A stretch of 30,335 nucleotides of DNA, from positions 23,919 to 54,253 of the forward strand of contig DLIO01000050.1 of NCBI GenBank assembly GCA_002483765.1. Reading direction: 5' to 3'. Positions 1-7,309 of this stretch are shown piece after piece. The first letter of the stretch is position 1. The number at the start of each line of letters is the position of its first letter. Source of the stretch: Lentisphaeria bacterium UBA7640 (GTDB lineage: Bacteria; Verrucomicrobiota; Lentisphaeria; Victivallales; Victivallaceae). A program made the translations under genes and the position numbers. The notes under the pieces are model-generated. The model did not search any database. It was not told the origin of the DNA and saw nothing but the letters and a program-made list of their open reading frames with translations.

Positions 1-23
1 CATAATGCGCGCGCGAAGTTAAG
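1..23. repeat. GC palindrome, copy 1 (cut by window edge)
   Basis: The window opens inside a copy of the palindrome seen complete at 18203, 21422 and 30225. The central A is at position 4, and the right arm ATGCGCGCGCG is followed by GAAGTTAAGC. That outer flank matches copy 2, which has GAAGTCAAGC on its right side and the reverse complement of GAAGTTAAG on its left side. The left arm lies outside the window, so its pairing cannot be checked here. Confidence 0.8.
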
Positions 24-188
24 CCCCCAATTTACGAAGAGTTGGAAACGAGGGAAGGGGAGTTCAAACGCAGCTGGACACAGATTACTCAGATGGAAAA
101 AGGTAGCATAAGCATTCCTATCTGGGTTTCTCACCAACAAGATTATTTCGGTATAAATCTCGTAGTTTTGCCCAGTTATAGAGCGTGA
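6..188 (+). pseudogene. Possible C-terminal gene remnant next to palindrome copy 1
   Basis: A frame of 60 codons stays open from just after a TAA inside the palindrome (3-5) to a TGA at 186-188, with no plausible start codon or ribosome binding site. The translation reads like a real protein end: a charged stretch (EELETREGEFKRSW) followed by alternating hydrophobic residues (GSISIPIWVSHQQDYFGINL) and VVLPSYRA. It converges on polB. I do not recognise the family. It could be the tail of a gene disrupted by the palindrome or by a frameshift upstream of the window, or a chance open frame. Confidence 0.3.
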
Positions 189-233
189 ATATATTTTCCC
201 ATGTCGAATGGCAGCATGGCGTCCGCATTAGCG

Positions 234-2435
234 TCAACTAAACAGATCGTCTTCTGGTGTGACTGGAATAAACTTTAAAAACTTATCAATTAAGCTCTCC
301 AATTTATCCAGATAGTAAGGGATATTTTCATTGCGTTCAGGTGGAGTTTCGGATAGCAAACAACTGTTGCCCACTACGGAAACTTTTTTCTTATCGCCAA
401 AAACATAAAATGAAACTTGATCACCGGCTCGATAGTCGCGCTTAGAAGCTTCCGCGAGTTCATAGGCGGCAGAACGTCGCCCACCGGTTGCTTGTTTGCG
501 TTTATAAACCTCAAGCGAATCGCGCAATGTTTCTGTTTTAGCAAACTTATCAAGTGACCATTCGCGATTCTCAATTGCTTTGCGAGAGTCTTTGATCATT
601 TTATCAATCTCTTCTTCACGACGGTGAAGTAGCATTGAAATCAATTCACGAATGAATTCACGCTGAAATGGTTCCAAACCACGAGATTTTAGCGCAGCGC
701 CGACTAATGTTACTTCACCGCTAGCAGTCAATAATGCGTAATTCTTGCTTTTATAGCAAAACATCGCAGGATAAGTTTCATCGAGTTCAACCTCTATTCC
801 ATTCGGTAATTCGCTCTGAATCAATTCTTCAAACTTAGCGGTGTTTGTTACCCCTGCAGGTGGTTGAAAATAAATACCGTCAGTATCCATTTCAATGACT
901 TTTGCTCCAGATTTATTGAGAAAATTCATCATTTTAGTCAAGATTTCACGTCCGGTTGAGGTGACGGTTTCTGCCATCGCAAAGTCATTAAAACTCCCTT
1001 GCGAAAATCCTAGATAGCCATAAAATGAGTTGATGAGAATTTTAAAAGTAGTCTGAAGTGCGTTCATATTATTGCGTTCTGAGGTAGTTGTGGCGCGACG
1101 TTCGGCGTCTTTCGCGGCTAAACGAAAATTGCGCAGTTCACCAAGTAATCGAGGAAATGCTTTCAATTCATCACGCGTTGGTGTTAATTTATTGGCCAGA
1201 ATAATCGAAGGGTAGAGCGAACGCACGTCACAATGCCATACATTCTCGAAAACTCCTTCTAAAAACGCTTTCGTCAAACCGCCAGTAAAACTGCGTGACG
1301 TCTCGTTCCGTGGAACACTCTGTCTTGCATTGAAATATTCCGCAATCAGCATTGCCTCAATACAGGTTGCATTACCACGTACGACGCAATCTTGAAATTT
1401 CATAGGGATTAGCTGAGTCATATAAAAATAGCTAGGCAGCATGATTTCAGATAACGCTCTAGTTTCAATTACATCGTCAACCGCGTACTTTAACAATGAG
1501 TTTCGATCTTCGCTCCATGCATTACAAATATTATGGGAATCAATGTAAGTTCGTTCTGGAGCGGCAACGCCAAAGTGTTTGGCAACATATTTCAAGCCGT
1601 AACTATCGAGGTTGCGATGGCTAATGTCATAAAAAATTGTCAAATGCATGGTGTCGACAACGTGCCGTCCGTATATGTCATAACGCGGATAGTTAATAGT
1701 TCGTTCGGCAGCACTGAAACGCGAATTACGTTTTTTTATTCTGGAGTTATCACGACCGAGTAAAAGTGGAACTTTATGACGCTTTGCTCGGGTTTCGATA
1801 AACGGCAGGTCGAAACGAAAAATATTGTGACCCTCGAGAACATCTGGATCATATTTGCGTACTGCATCGACAAATGCTATCAGTAATTCTTTTTCAGACA
1901 TGTCTTCTTGCGACAACGTCTTGGTTTCACCATTGCTGAACGCCATAGTGATTATAACAATTTGATCTTCAGCGCGATCAGGATTGGAAAACTCAAATCC
2001 AGGTTCAACAATCGTTTCAATATCGAACTGCATCCGGCGTAATTGTTCTAACTGCATTCCTCGGAATAATCTTATTTGGGAATTGATCAAAGCCTGCTGG
2101 GTTGCGTCGCCAGGATTACGGTACTGGGCATTAGGGGCATTCCATGTCTGGCCAGTAGTCTGTTTTAGGAATTTTAAAGCTTCTTCATGTTTCGTAGCGG
2201 AATCAAAAATTGCTGCAACGCGATAATGAGCTGAGCCGTTTAATTCAACGATTTCGCATTCAGGGTTTAGACTCTCGAGCAGTTTAGCATTTTCCAGCAA
2301 TATAAAAGGTTTAAATGGAATCTCTTCGCGAATGCGTTCCTCACCTTTGGCAAGATATAAAACTGATTTGTCATTCTCCGGTTCAATTGCAACCACGCAA
2401 TCTCGAGTTGATGCAACAATTTTTTCTAATTTCAT
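234..2435 (-). CDS. Family-B DNA polymerase with 3'-5' exonuclease domain
   Basis: A 733-residue family-B DNA-directed DNA polymerase, acting in the cytoplasm in repair, lesion bypass or accessory synthesis. The proofreading exonuclease motifs are present: Exo I MQFDIET (135-141, D138/E140), Exo II EGHNIFRFDLPF (201-212) and Exo III Y317AVDD321. Polymerase motif A is DVRSLYPSI (403-411), motif B KILINSFYG (465-473) and motif C MDTDG (516-520, D517 and D519). All catalytic Asp/Glu are retained, so both activities should work. Motif C ends in Gly where most family-B enzymes have Ser. Length is close to E. coli Pol II and archaeal PolB. The start is supported by a GAGAGGGA-type ribosome binding site. 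It lies 16 bp behind the GH36-like gene on the same strand, so the two may share a transcript although no functional link is obvious. No terminator is evident downstream. Confidence 0.93.
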   Translation of the reverse strand: MKLEKIVASTRDCVVAIEPENDKSVLYLAKGEERIREEIPFKPFILLENAKLLESLNPECEIVELNGSAHYRVAAIFDSATKHEEALKFLKQTTGQTWNAPNAQYRNPGDATQQALINSQIRLFRGMQLEQLRRMQFDIETIVEPGFEFSNPDRAEDQIVIITMAFSNGETKTLSQEDMSEKELLIAFVDAVRKYDPDVLEGHNIFRFDLPFIETRAKRHKVPLLLGRDNSRIKKRNSRFSAAERTINYPRYDIYGRHVVDTMHLTIFYDISHRNLDSYGLKYVAKHFGVAAPERTYIDSHNICNAWSEDRNSLLKYAVDDVIETRALSEIMLPSYFYMTQLIPMKFQDCVVRGNATCIEAMLIAEYFNARQSVPRNETSRSFTGGLTKAFLEGVFENVWHCDVRSLYPSIILANKLTPTRDELKAFPRLLGELRNFRLAAKDAERRATTTSERNNMNALQTTFKILINSFYGYLGFSQGSFNDFAMAETVTSTGREILTKMMNFLNKSGAKVIEMDTDGIYFQPPAGVTNTAKFEELIQSELPNGIEVELDETYPAMFCYKSKNYALLTASGEVTLVGAALKSRGLEPFQREFIRELISMLLHRREEEIDKMIKDSRKAIENREWSLDKFAKTETLRDSLEVYKRKQATGGRRSAAYELAEASKRDYRAGDQVSFYVFGDKKKVSVVGNSCLLSETPPERNENIPYYLDKLESLIDKFLKFIPVTPEDDLFS

Positions 2436-2451
2436 ATTCCCTCTCTGTAGT

Positions 2452-4683
2452 TTATTCCTCTTGAAACTTTATAACAATATTCCTGTTTTTATCAACTTTC
2501 CCATTGACGATAAAACAACCATTGATCTCTTTTGAATCAATATTTGTCGGTTTATGTGAAAGCGCTAATTCAAAATCGCCAGCGTATCCAAAAACAAGTT
2601 TCATAGTATTATCGCTTAATTCTATTGAATCCACTTTTAAATTAGAATCTAGTAACTGCATTTTTTGTCGGGAACTAATCATAAACAATGCGCTGCCATG
2701 AGCGGGCAGGGTACATTTAATCTTTTTTTCCGTGGAATATGCGTCAGACCAAACATCTTTGACATAATATTCCTGGCCAGCCAGTCCTAGAGCCGTGAAG
2801 TCAATTTCAAAATCGCGCTCTTCCTCTTGCAAGTTGAAAAACGCTATAGTTCGCAACGGCAATCCGCTTTTTTCGCTTAAAGTTGAAAAGTGTGGAGTTT
2901 TTAAATACCATATTTCTGGTGCGCCATCGGTTAAACGATAATTGTAATCGGCGAAAAACACATCCTGCCCGTTATTGAGACAACACACTGCTTTTTTTAG
3001 GATTGCAAAGCGTGGATTGTCAGTTTTTTCTTTGTGCAACCATCCAGCAATCTCAACCATCGAACGGCTGATCAAGCAGTAATTGATGCAGAGTAGAGCT
3101 TCATCGTCGGTTAAACCGGGGAAGAGTCCAACAGCATCGCTATTCGGAACAAACAGATCGCCGGTATGAGTAGCGAAACATGCCGCGCCCCACAATAAAC
3201 ATGTTTTCACATAATCCCATTCACCACCGCCAATATCAATGCCGTAGCGATAGTTGGTGAAATATTTAGCCAAAAAAGGATTCCCCATCACGATATCGCA
3301 ACCGGTCTGTAAGTAAGCGTCATCAGGAATGCGTTTGCGAATCTGGGTCAACCACCATTCGCGCCATTCATAACCTGAACGATGTTTGTTTTTTAACAAA
3401 TCTTCACTCGCTTCAAAAGCATAACTCCAAAAGTCGTGTTTCATTCCCTCAAAGCCACCATCTTTAAAAAAGAAATCCAGCGACTTTTCGATATATTCGC
3501 GTACTTCGTCTTGGCTGATATCCAGAACTAGGTGATTTGGCAGACGAATACTATAATCAGCGCCCCACTGTGGTTTTTCCTGTGCGATCTTGGTTCCTTT
3601 GGAGGAATGTCCGCCGATCCACACCGCTGGACGCAAATTGGTTTGCTTTATGGCGTCAGTGAAAGGCTTAAAGCCGCCGGGGAACTTCTTCTTATCCACT
3701 CCCGCTTCACCTTCGTAGGGCATGCCCAGCCCGTGCGCGATTTGATTGTCAGTACTGTATTGAGCGTAGCCGTCATCGATTTGCAACCAGTTTACCATTG
3801 GGAAATTATTAGAAATAAACTCTGCTACTTCAATAAGTCGTTCGCTGTCGATATCCCTAAAGGTACCGTCATTCCACGAACCCCAGACCAATGAGTTGCG
3901 GTTTATATTAGTGGCACCCCACAGTGGCGGTAAATGTTGCCGAAGGACATCACAGTATTCAGCGAATATTTTTTCAATATTATCGGCATTTTCAGCCCTG
4001 CCGAGATACCAGACATCATAAATAGTTTCTCCAGCTTGTAATTCGCGATAGGCAATCGCTTTAAAACCTGAACGAATGTCAAGAAAGGCGCCATCTTTTG
4101 AATGTCCGACTAAATAGTTATGAAAGAATATATCCTGGGATAAAGTTCCATGAACCAATCCTAATTTTGTACCATAATTGCTTAATCCGATGGCTGGGAA
4201 AGGTTGATAGGGCGATCTGCCGATGCGTTCTGAAACGGTGCCGGGATCCGCCCAGCGGTTGCCCGCTTGTGTATCGTAACCACTGTCTTTGACCATATCA
4301 GAGGAACGAACAGTATCGAGCTTTATCGTCATTTTATCATAAATACGAGGATTTTCGACGTGATAAAAATAATCATCGGTAGGCTTGTTGCCCAACTCCA
4401 GACCGTCAATAACAAACGCCGTTTCGCGGATTTTAGCCATTTGATCTGAACTATTGTGAGTAGAACGACGGCAGACAATGTGTGTGTCCTGCAGTTCAAA
4501 ATAAAGGTCTTCCCGTAAACCATTTTCATAAGACAAACTTAAATGAGCGCGAGTTTGTTCGTTGTTTATGTTGATGTTTTGCTCGCATGGATTAATTCTG
4601 CCATTTTCCAGCTCAATGAATACTTGATTAACGAATTTACCTGCATTAAAAATTTTGCTCAAAGAACGTTCTAACGATTTCAT
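2452..4683 (-). CDS. GH36-like (clan GH-D) alpha-galactosidase-type glycosidase
   Basis: A 743-residue glycoside hydrolase of the alpha-galactosidase / alpha-N-acetylgalactosaminidase superfamily. An N-terminal beta-sandwich (about 1-260) precedes a TIM barrel with the family's WLQIDDGY strand (299-306) and MKHDFW (414-419). Asp417 sits where the GH36 nucleophile (K-x-D) is expected. A C-terminal beta domain follows from about 640. The acid/base Asp is less clear; D483 in the YGIDIGG segment is a candidate. There is no signal peptide, so it should act in the cytoplasm on imported oligosaccharide or glycoside. A TAGGGC element precedes the ATG. It lies 177 bp downstream of the GntR/LacI-type regulator gene on the same strand, with an inverted repeat in the gap that may be an operator. 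Substrate (alpha-galactose, alpha-GalNAc or another sugar) cannot be decided from sequence. Confidence 0.82.
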   Translation of the reverse strand: MKSLERSLSKIFNAGKFVNQVFIELENGRINPCEQNININNEQTRAHLSLSYENGLREDLYFELQDTHIVCRRSTHNSSDQMAKIRETAFVIDGLELGNKPTDDYFYHVENPRIYDKMTIKLDTVRSSDMVKDSGYDTQAGNRWADPGTVSERIGRSPYQPFPAIGLSNYGTKLGLVHGTLSQDIFFHNYLVGHSKDGAFLDIRSGFKAIAYRELQAGETIYDVWYLGRAENADNIEKIFAEYCDVLRQHLPPLWGATNINRNSLVWGSWNDGTFRDIDSERLIEVAEFISNNFPMVNWLQIDDGYAQYSTDNQIAHGLGMPYEGEAGVDKKKFPGGFKPFTDAIKQTNLRPAVWIGGHSSKGTKIAQEKPQWGADYSIRLPNHLVLDISQDEVREYIEKSLDFFFKDGGFEGMKHDFWSYAFEASEDLLKNKHRSGYEWREWWLTQIRKRIPDDAYLQTGCDIVMGNPFLAKYFTNYRYGIDIGGGEWDYVKTCLLWGAACFATHTGDLFVPNSDAVGLFPGLTDDEALLCINYCLISRSMVEIAGWLHKEKTDNPRFAILKKAVCCLNNGQDVFFADYNYRLTDGAPEIWYLKTPHFSTLSEKSGLPLRTIAFFNLQEEERDFEIDFTALGLAGQEYYVKDVWSDAYSTEKKIKCTLPAHGSALFMISSRQKMQLLDSNLKVDSIELSDNTMKLVFGYAGDFELALSHKPTNIDSKEINGCFIVNGKVDKNRNIVIKFQEE

Positions 4684-4784
4684 GTTTGCCCTATATTATT
4701 CGTGGTTTTATCGTTTTTTCATATCAAGCCAACTTTGGTATTCAATGATTTCTCTAGCTTGTCAGAGTCAAATAATTGCATGAT

Positions 4785-4807
4785 AATATAGACGACATCA
4801 CTATATT
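4785..4807. promoter_or_regulatory. Inverted repeat upstream of GH36-like gene, possible operator
   Basis: Arms AATATAG (4785-4791) and CTATATT (4801-4807) are exact reverse complements with a 9-nt spacer, in the gap between the regulator and the GH36-like gene. On the minus strand the repeat starts AATATAGT, the same eight bases that begin the candidate operator overlapping the divergent promoter near 6070. It may be a second binding site of the same regulator. This is inference; arms this AT-rich could arise by chance. Confidence 0.35.
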
Positions 4808-4860
4808 TGCCACGATATTATATTTCTTTAATACTCTTGAGTCTTTGTTGTATTTTAAAA

Positions 4861-5955
4861 CTAGTTAAATTGCTTAACACTGTCACGTTCGATGACTTTG
4901 TATGGAGTGATAATTTCTGGTGGGGTTATACCTGGCTTATACCATTCATCAGCGCGTAATAATTGCTCCAATGCCATACGCCCGCATTCTTCAAATTGAA
5001 TATCAATTGTAGTAAGGGGCGGTAATGATAATTGGCTTCCAGGATAGTTGCTGTAACCCATCACAGAGACCTGCTGTGGAATGAGAACACGCAACTCCTT
5101 AAGTACTTGATAGACCTTCATTGCCAGCCGGTCGGAATGACACATTATTGCAGTCGGAGGTTGTGCTCCGAGCATCCATCCATGAATCGTTTCGGTAATG
5201 ATATCTAGTTGGTTTGGAATTAGGCGAATCAGCGCGTCGGCATTTGGAAAATTGTTGTAATGATAAAATTCCTTCAACTCGTTTTGAGTAAATCCACGCA
5301 CTGTCATTAGATTTTCTTGTGGAATATCTAGCAACATTGAGGCAATGAATTGATGTCCAGAATCAGCGAGATAGCGTAAACCACTACTCCAGGCAGTCCT
5401 TTCGTCAGTCCGTAAAACCCGAAATCCGCTAGTTACAGCGTCGTCAGGTAATCCATGAGGAATCACAACCGGTAATTTGAGTTTTTCTAGCTTGTTAATC
5501 AGTTTAATATCAATTTGGGCATGTCCAGTTTCCAGTAATACCCCTTTGATGCGATGCCGTGTTATCATCTCCTGACACTCTCGATCACTAAAGCTGTTTA
5601 GTAGTCCTGTCGGGCAGTATTCCAGAGTTATCGCTTTCATTGAAGCTGCTTCATCAATTCCTGCAGCAATATATTGTGTTGGAGTTTCGAGATTTCTCGC
5701 TCCGTCCGGCAAAACCAATAAAAATGTGTGGCGTGTTGAAGTCTTGCTTACAAAAGTTCCTTTGCCGGGCATCCTTTCAATTAAACCTTCATCTTTTAGG
5801 CGCGCCAGTGCGCTACGCAAGGTGACTTGTCCTACTCCAAGGTTTTTAGCGAGGTCAATTTCACGGGGTAGACGACTTCCGGGAGAAAGACGATTATCTA
5901 TGATTTCGCGTTTCAATTGTTCGTAAACAATATCCTTTTTACATGTTATCGCCAT
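4861..5955 (-). CDS. Transcriptional regulator, GntR DNA-binding domain plus LacI-type sensor
   Basis: A 364-residue regulator. Residues about 8-74 form a GntR-type winged helix-turn-helix (SRLPREIDLAKNLGVGQVTL as recognition region, then the wing GKGTFVSK). The remainder (about 77-364) resembles the periplasmic-binding-protein-like sensor domain of LacI/GalR repressors. This is the domain order known from AraR of Bacillus, where a sugar ligand releases the repressor from DNA. An AGGA element 7 nt before the ATG supports the start. The gene is divergent from the Gfo/Idh-nagA-like genes and directly upstream of the GH36-like gene, so it probably controls the sugar genes on both sides. A GATAGTAAC motif (minus strand, 5972-5980) in its own leader suggests autoregulation. 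Ligand unknown; a sugar or sugar phosphate released from the target glycan is the natural guess. Confidence 0.88.
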   Translation of the reverse strand: MAITCKKDIVYEQLKREIIDNRLSPGSRLPREIDLAKNLGVGQVTLRSALARLKDEGLIERMPGKGTFVSKTSTRHTFLLVLPDGARNLETPTQYIAAGIDEAASMKAITLEYCPTGLLNSFSDRECQEMITRHRIKGVLLETGHAQIDIKLINKLEKLKLPVVIPHGLPDDAVTSGFRVLRTDERTAWSSGLRYLADSGHQFIASMLLDIPQENLMTVRGFTQNELKEFYHYNNFPNADALIRLIPNQLDIITETIHGWMLGAQPPTAIMCHSDRLAMKVYQVLKELRVLIPQQVSVMGYSNYPGSQLSLPPLTTIDIQFEECGRMALEQLLRADEWYKPGITPPEIITPYKVIERDSVKQFN

Positions 5956-5971
5956 TCTTTATTCCTAGATT

Positions 5972-5980
5972 GTTACTATC
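5972..5980 (-). promoter_or_regulatory. Candidate operator in the regulator's leader
   Basis: The minus strand reads CAGATAGTAACAATC here, 17 nt upstream of the regulator start codon. The core GATAGTAAC matches GATAGTAAT of the tandem sites at 6072-6091 in 8 of 9 positions, in opposite orientation. The placement fits negative autoregulation by the GntR/LacI-type protein. Inference from motif sharing only. Confidence 0.45.
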
Positions 5981-6038
5981 TGTTTTCTTTATTTAAATCT
6001 AATATTAATAAATTTACCATAAATTTTTAATATAGCTA

Positions 6039-6066
6039 TTGACAAATTAAAAAAAAACTGTATAAT
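6039..6066 (+). promoter_or_regulatory. Sigma-70-type promoter for the Gfo/Idh-nagA-like genes
   Basis: TTGACA at 6039-6044 and TATAAT at 6061-6066 both match the bacterial consensus exactly, separated by 16 A-rich bases. Transcription should start near 6073, about 40 nt before the favoured start codon at 6113. The strength of the consensus implies it needs a repressor; the candidate operator lies directly over the start point. Confidence 0.8.
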
Positions 6067-6071
6067 TCAAT

Positions 6072-6091
6072 ATAGTAACTGATAGTAATAG
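6072..6091 (+). promoter_or_regulatory. Tandem ATAGTAA direct repeat over the transcription start, candidate operator
   Basis: ATAGTAACTG (6072-6081) is followed at once by ATAGTAATAG (6082-6091): a direct repeat with a 10-bp period, one DNA turn, immediately behind the perfect -10 box. The same core appears inverted in the regulator's leader at 5972-5980. A protein bound here would block RNA polymerase. The GntR/LacI-type regulator encoded next door is the obvious candidate. Confidence 0.55.
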
Positions 6092-6112
6092 ACAGAAGTA
6101 ATGGAGTTGATT

Positions 6113-7309
6113 ATGAGGATTGCTTTGGTTGGAGCTAGTATGAGAATCCGGGCGTTTGTCGAAGCGTTAAAAAGCGACTATGCAGATTCGCATCAGATTT
6201 GTGGGCTTATGGATATTGACGAAGGCAAGATGCTCGGCTTCAATGAAGTAGTTGGCCTGGAATTACCGTGCTATACCGATTTTGACCATATGTGTGATAA
6301 AGTTAAACCGGATTTACTGCTTATTTCTACGGTTGATTGTTTTCATCGTGATTATATCGTTCGAGCGTTGGATCGGAAAATATCGTGTATAGCAGAAAAA
6401 CCTCTCTGCGTAAATGCTGAACAATGTTGCGATATTATTGCGGCACAGCAACGTAATCCTGAGGTTTTCGCCGCGACTTCGCATAATGCGCGATACCATG
6501 TAGCAGCTAGAGCTGTAAAAAAACTATTAGATGATGGGGTTATTGGACAGGTTAACAGTGTTAATTACACTGAAATGTTAGATCAGGAACACGGCACCAG
6601 TTATTTTAGACGTTGGAATAGCATCAAAGCCATATCCGGTGGTTTGGCAATACACAAAGCCTCTCATCACTTTGATAAGATTAACTGGTGGTTAAACTCT
6701 AAGGCAAAGACGGTCAATGCATATGGGGGATTGCGTTGTTTTGGGGCCGATGCTTCACCTTTCCGTGGGCATCACTGCAATACTTGCCCTTATTTTGATC
6801 AATGTGCCTATGCGATTGATTATGAAAAGGAAGAGATATATCATAAACTGTTTTTTAAACACAATCATGCCGGCGCGTATCGTCCTGATCGTTGCGTCTT
6901 TTCTCCTGAAATTGACATTGAAGACTTTATCAGTGCCGGTATTGAGTATGGAAATGGGGTTTTGGTGAATTACACTTTATCTGCGCATTGTAATTATGAA
7001 GGGGAAACAATTATTTTCGAAGGGAATAAGGGACGTTTGGAGATGATTCGACGGAAAAGACCTGAGGGTGAATTCTCGAGTGTCGAAATATTTCGTTTTG
7101 GCACCACTAAACCAGAAAAAATTGATTTGAAACTTGAATCGGGAACCCATGGCGGTGCAGACAAACGACTTTACCGGGATTTATTTGGCGGAGAGAAATC
7201 CGGACGTTTGGCAACGCTTGATGACGGCATTCAAGCCGTTCTGGTAGGTGTCGCAGTAAATGAATCAATTAAAACAGGACAAAGTATTGATGTCGCTTCA
7301 CTCATATAA
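6113..7309 (+). CDS. Gfo/Idh/MocA-family oxidoreductase with four-Cys cluster
   Basis: A 398-residue NAD(P)-dependent dehydrogenase-type protein. The N-terminal Rossmann fold begins MRIALVGAS, the EKP motif is at residues 95-97 and a conserved His region SHHFDKINWW follows (His185/186). After it comes an unusual segment with C222-x2-C225-x5-C231 and a further C261, which could bind a metal or stabilise a loop. There is no signal peptide. The ATG at 6113 is preferred over one 12 nt upstream (6101) because GGAG at 6103-6106 lies 6 nt before it and the protein then begins with the usual M-x-I-A-L-V-G. It is the first gene after a perfect promoter and overlaps the following nagA-like gene. Family members oxidise sugars or act as NAD-dependent glycosidases (GH109); the substrate here is unknown. 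Confidence 0.85.
   Translation: MRIALVGASMRIRAFVEALKSDYADSHQICGLMDIDEGKMLGFNEVVGLELPCYTDFDHMCDKVKPDLLLISTVDCFHRDYIVRALDRKISCIAEKPLCVNAEQCCDIIAAQQRNPEVFAATSHNARYHVAARAVKKLLDDGVIGQVNSVNYTEMLDQEHGTSYFRRWNSIKAISGGLAIHKASHHFDKINWWLNSKAKTVNAYGGLRCFGADASPFRGHHCNTCPYFDQCAYAIDYEKEEIYHKLFFKHNHAGAYRPDRCVFSPEIDIEDFISAGIEYGNGVLVNYTLSAHCNYEGETIIFEGNKGRLEMIRRKRPEGEFSSVEIFRFGTTKPEKIDLKLESGTHGGADKRLYRDLFGGEKSGRLATLDDGIQAVLVGVAVNESIKTGQSIDVASLI

Noticed and set aside
312..320. GATAGTAAG inside polB as another operator
   Set aside because: It is within the coding region near the 3' end of polB, far from any promoter; chance match to a short core.
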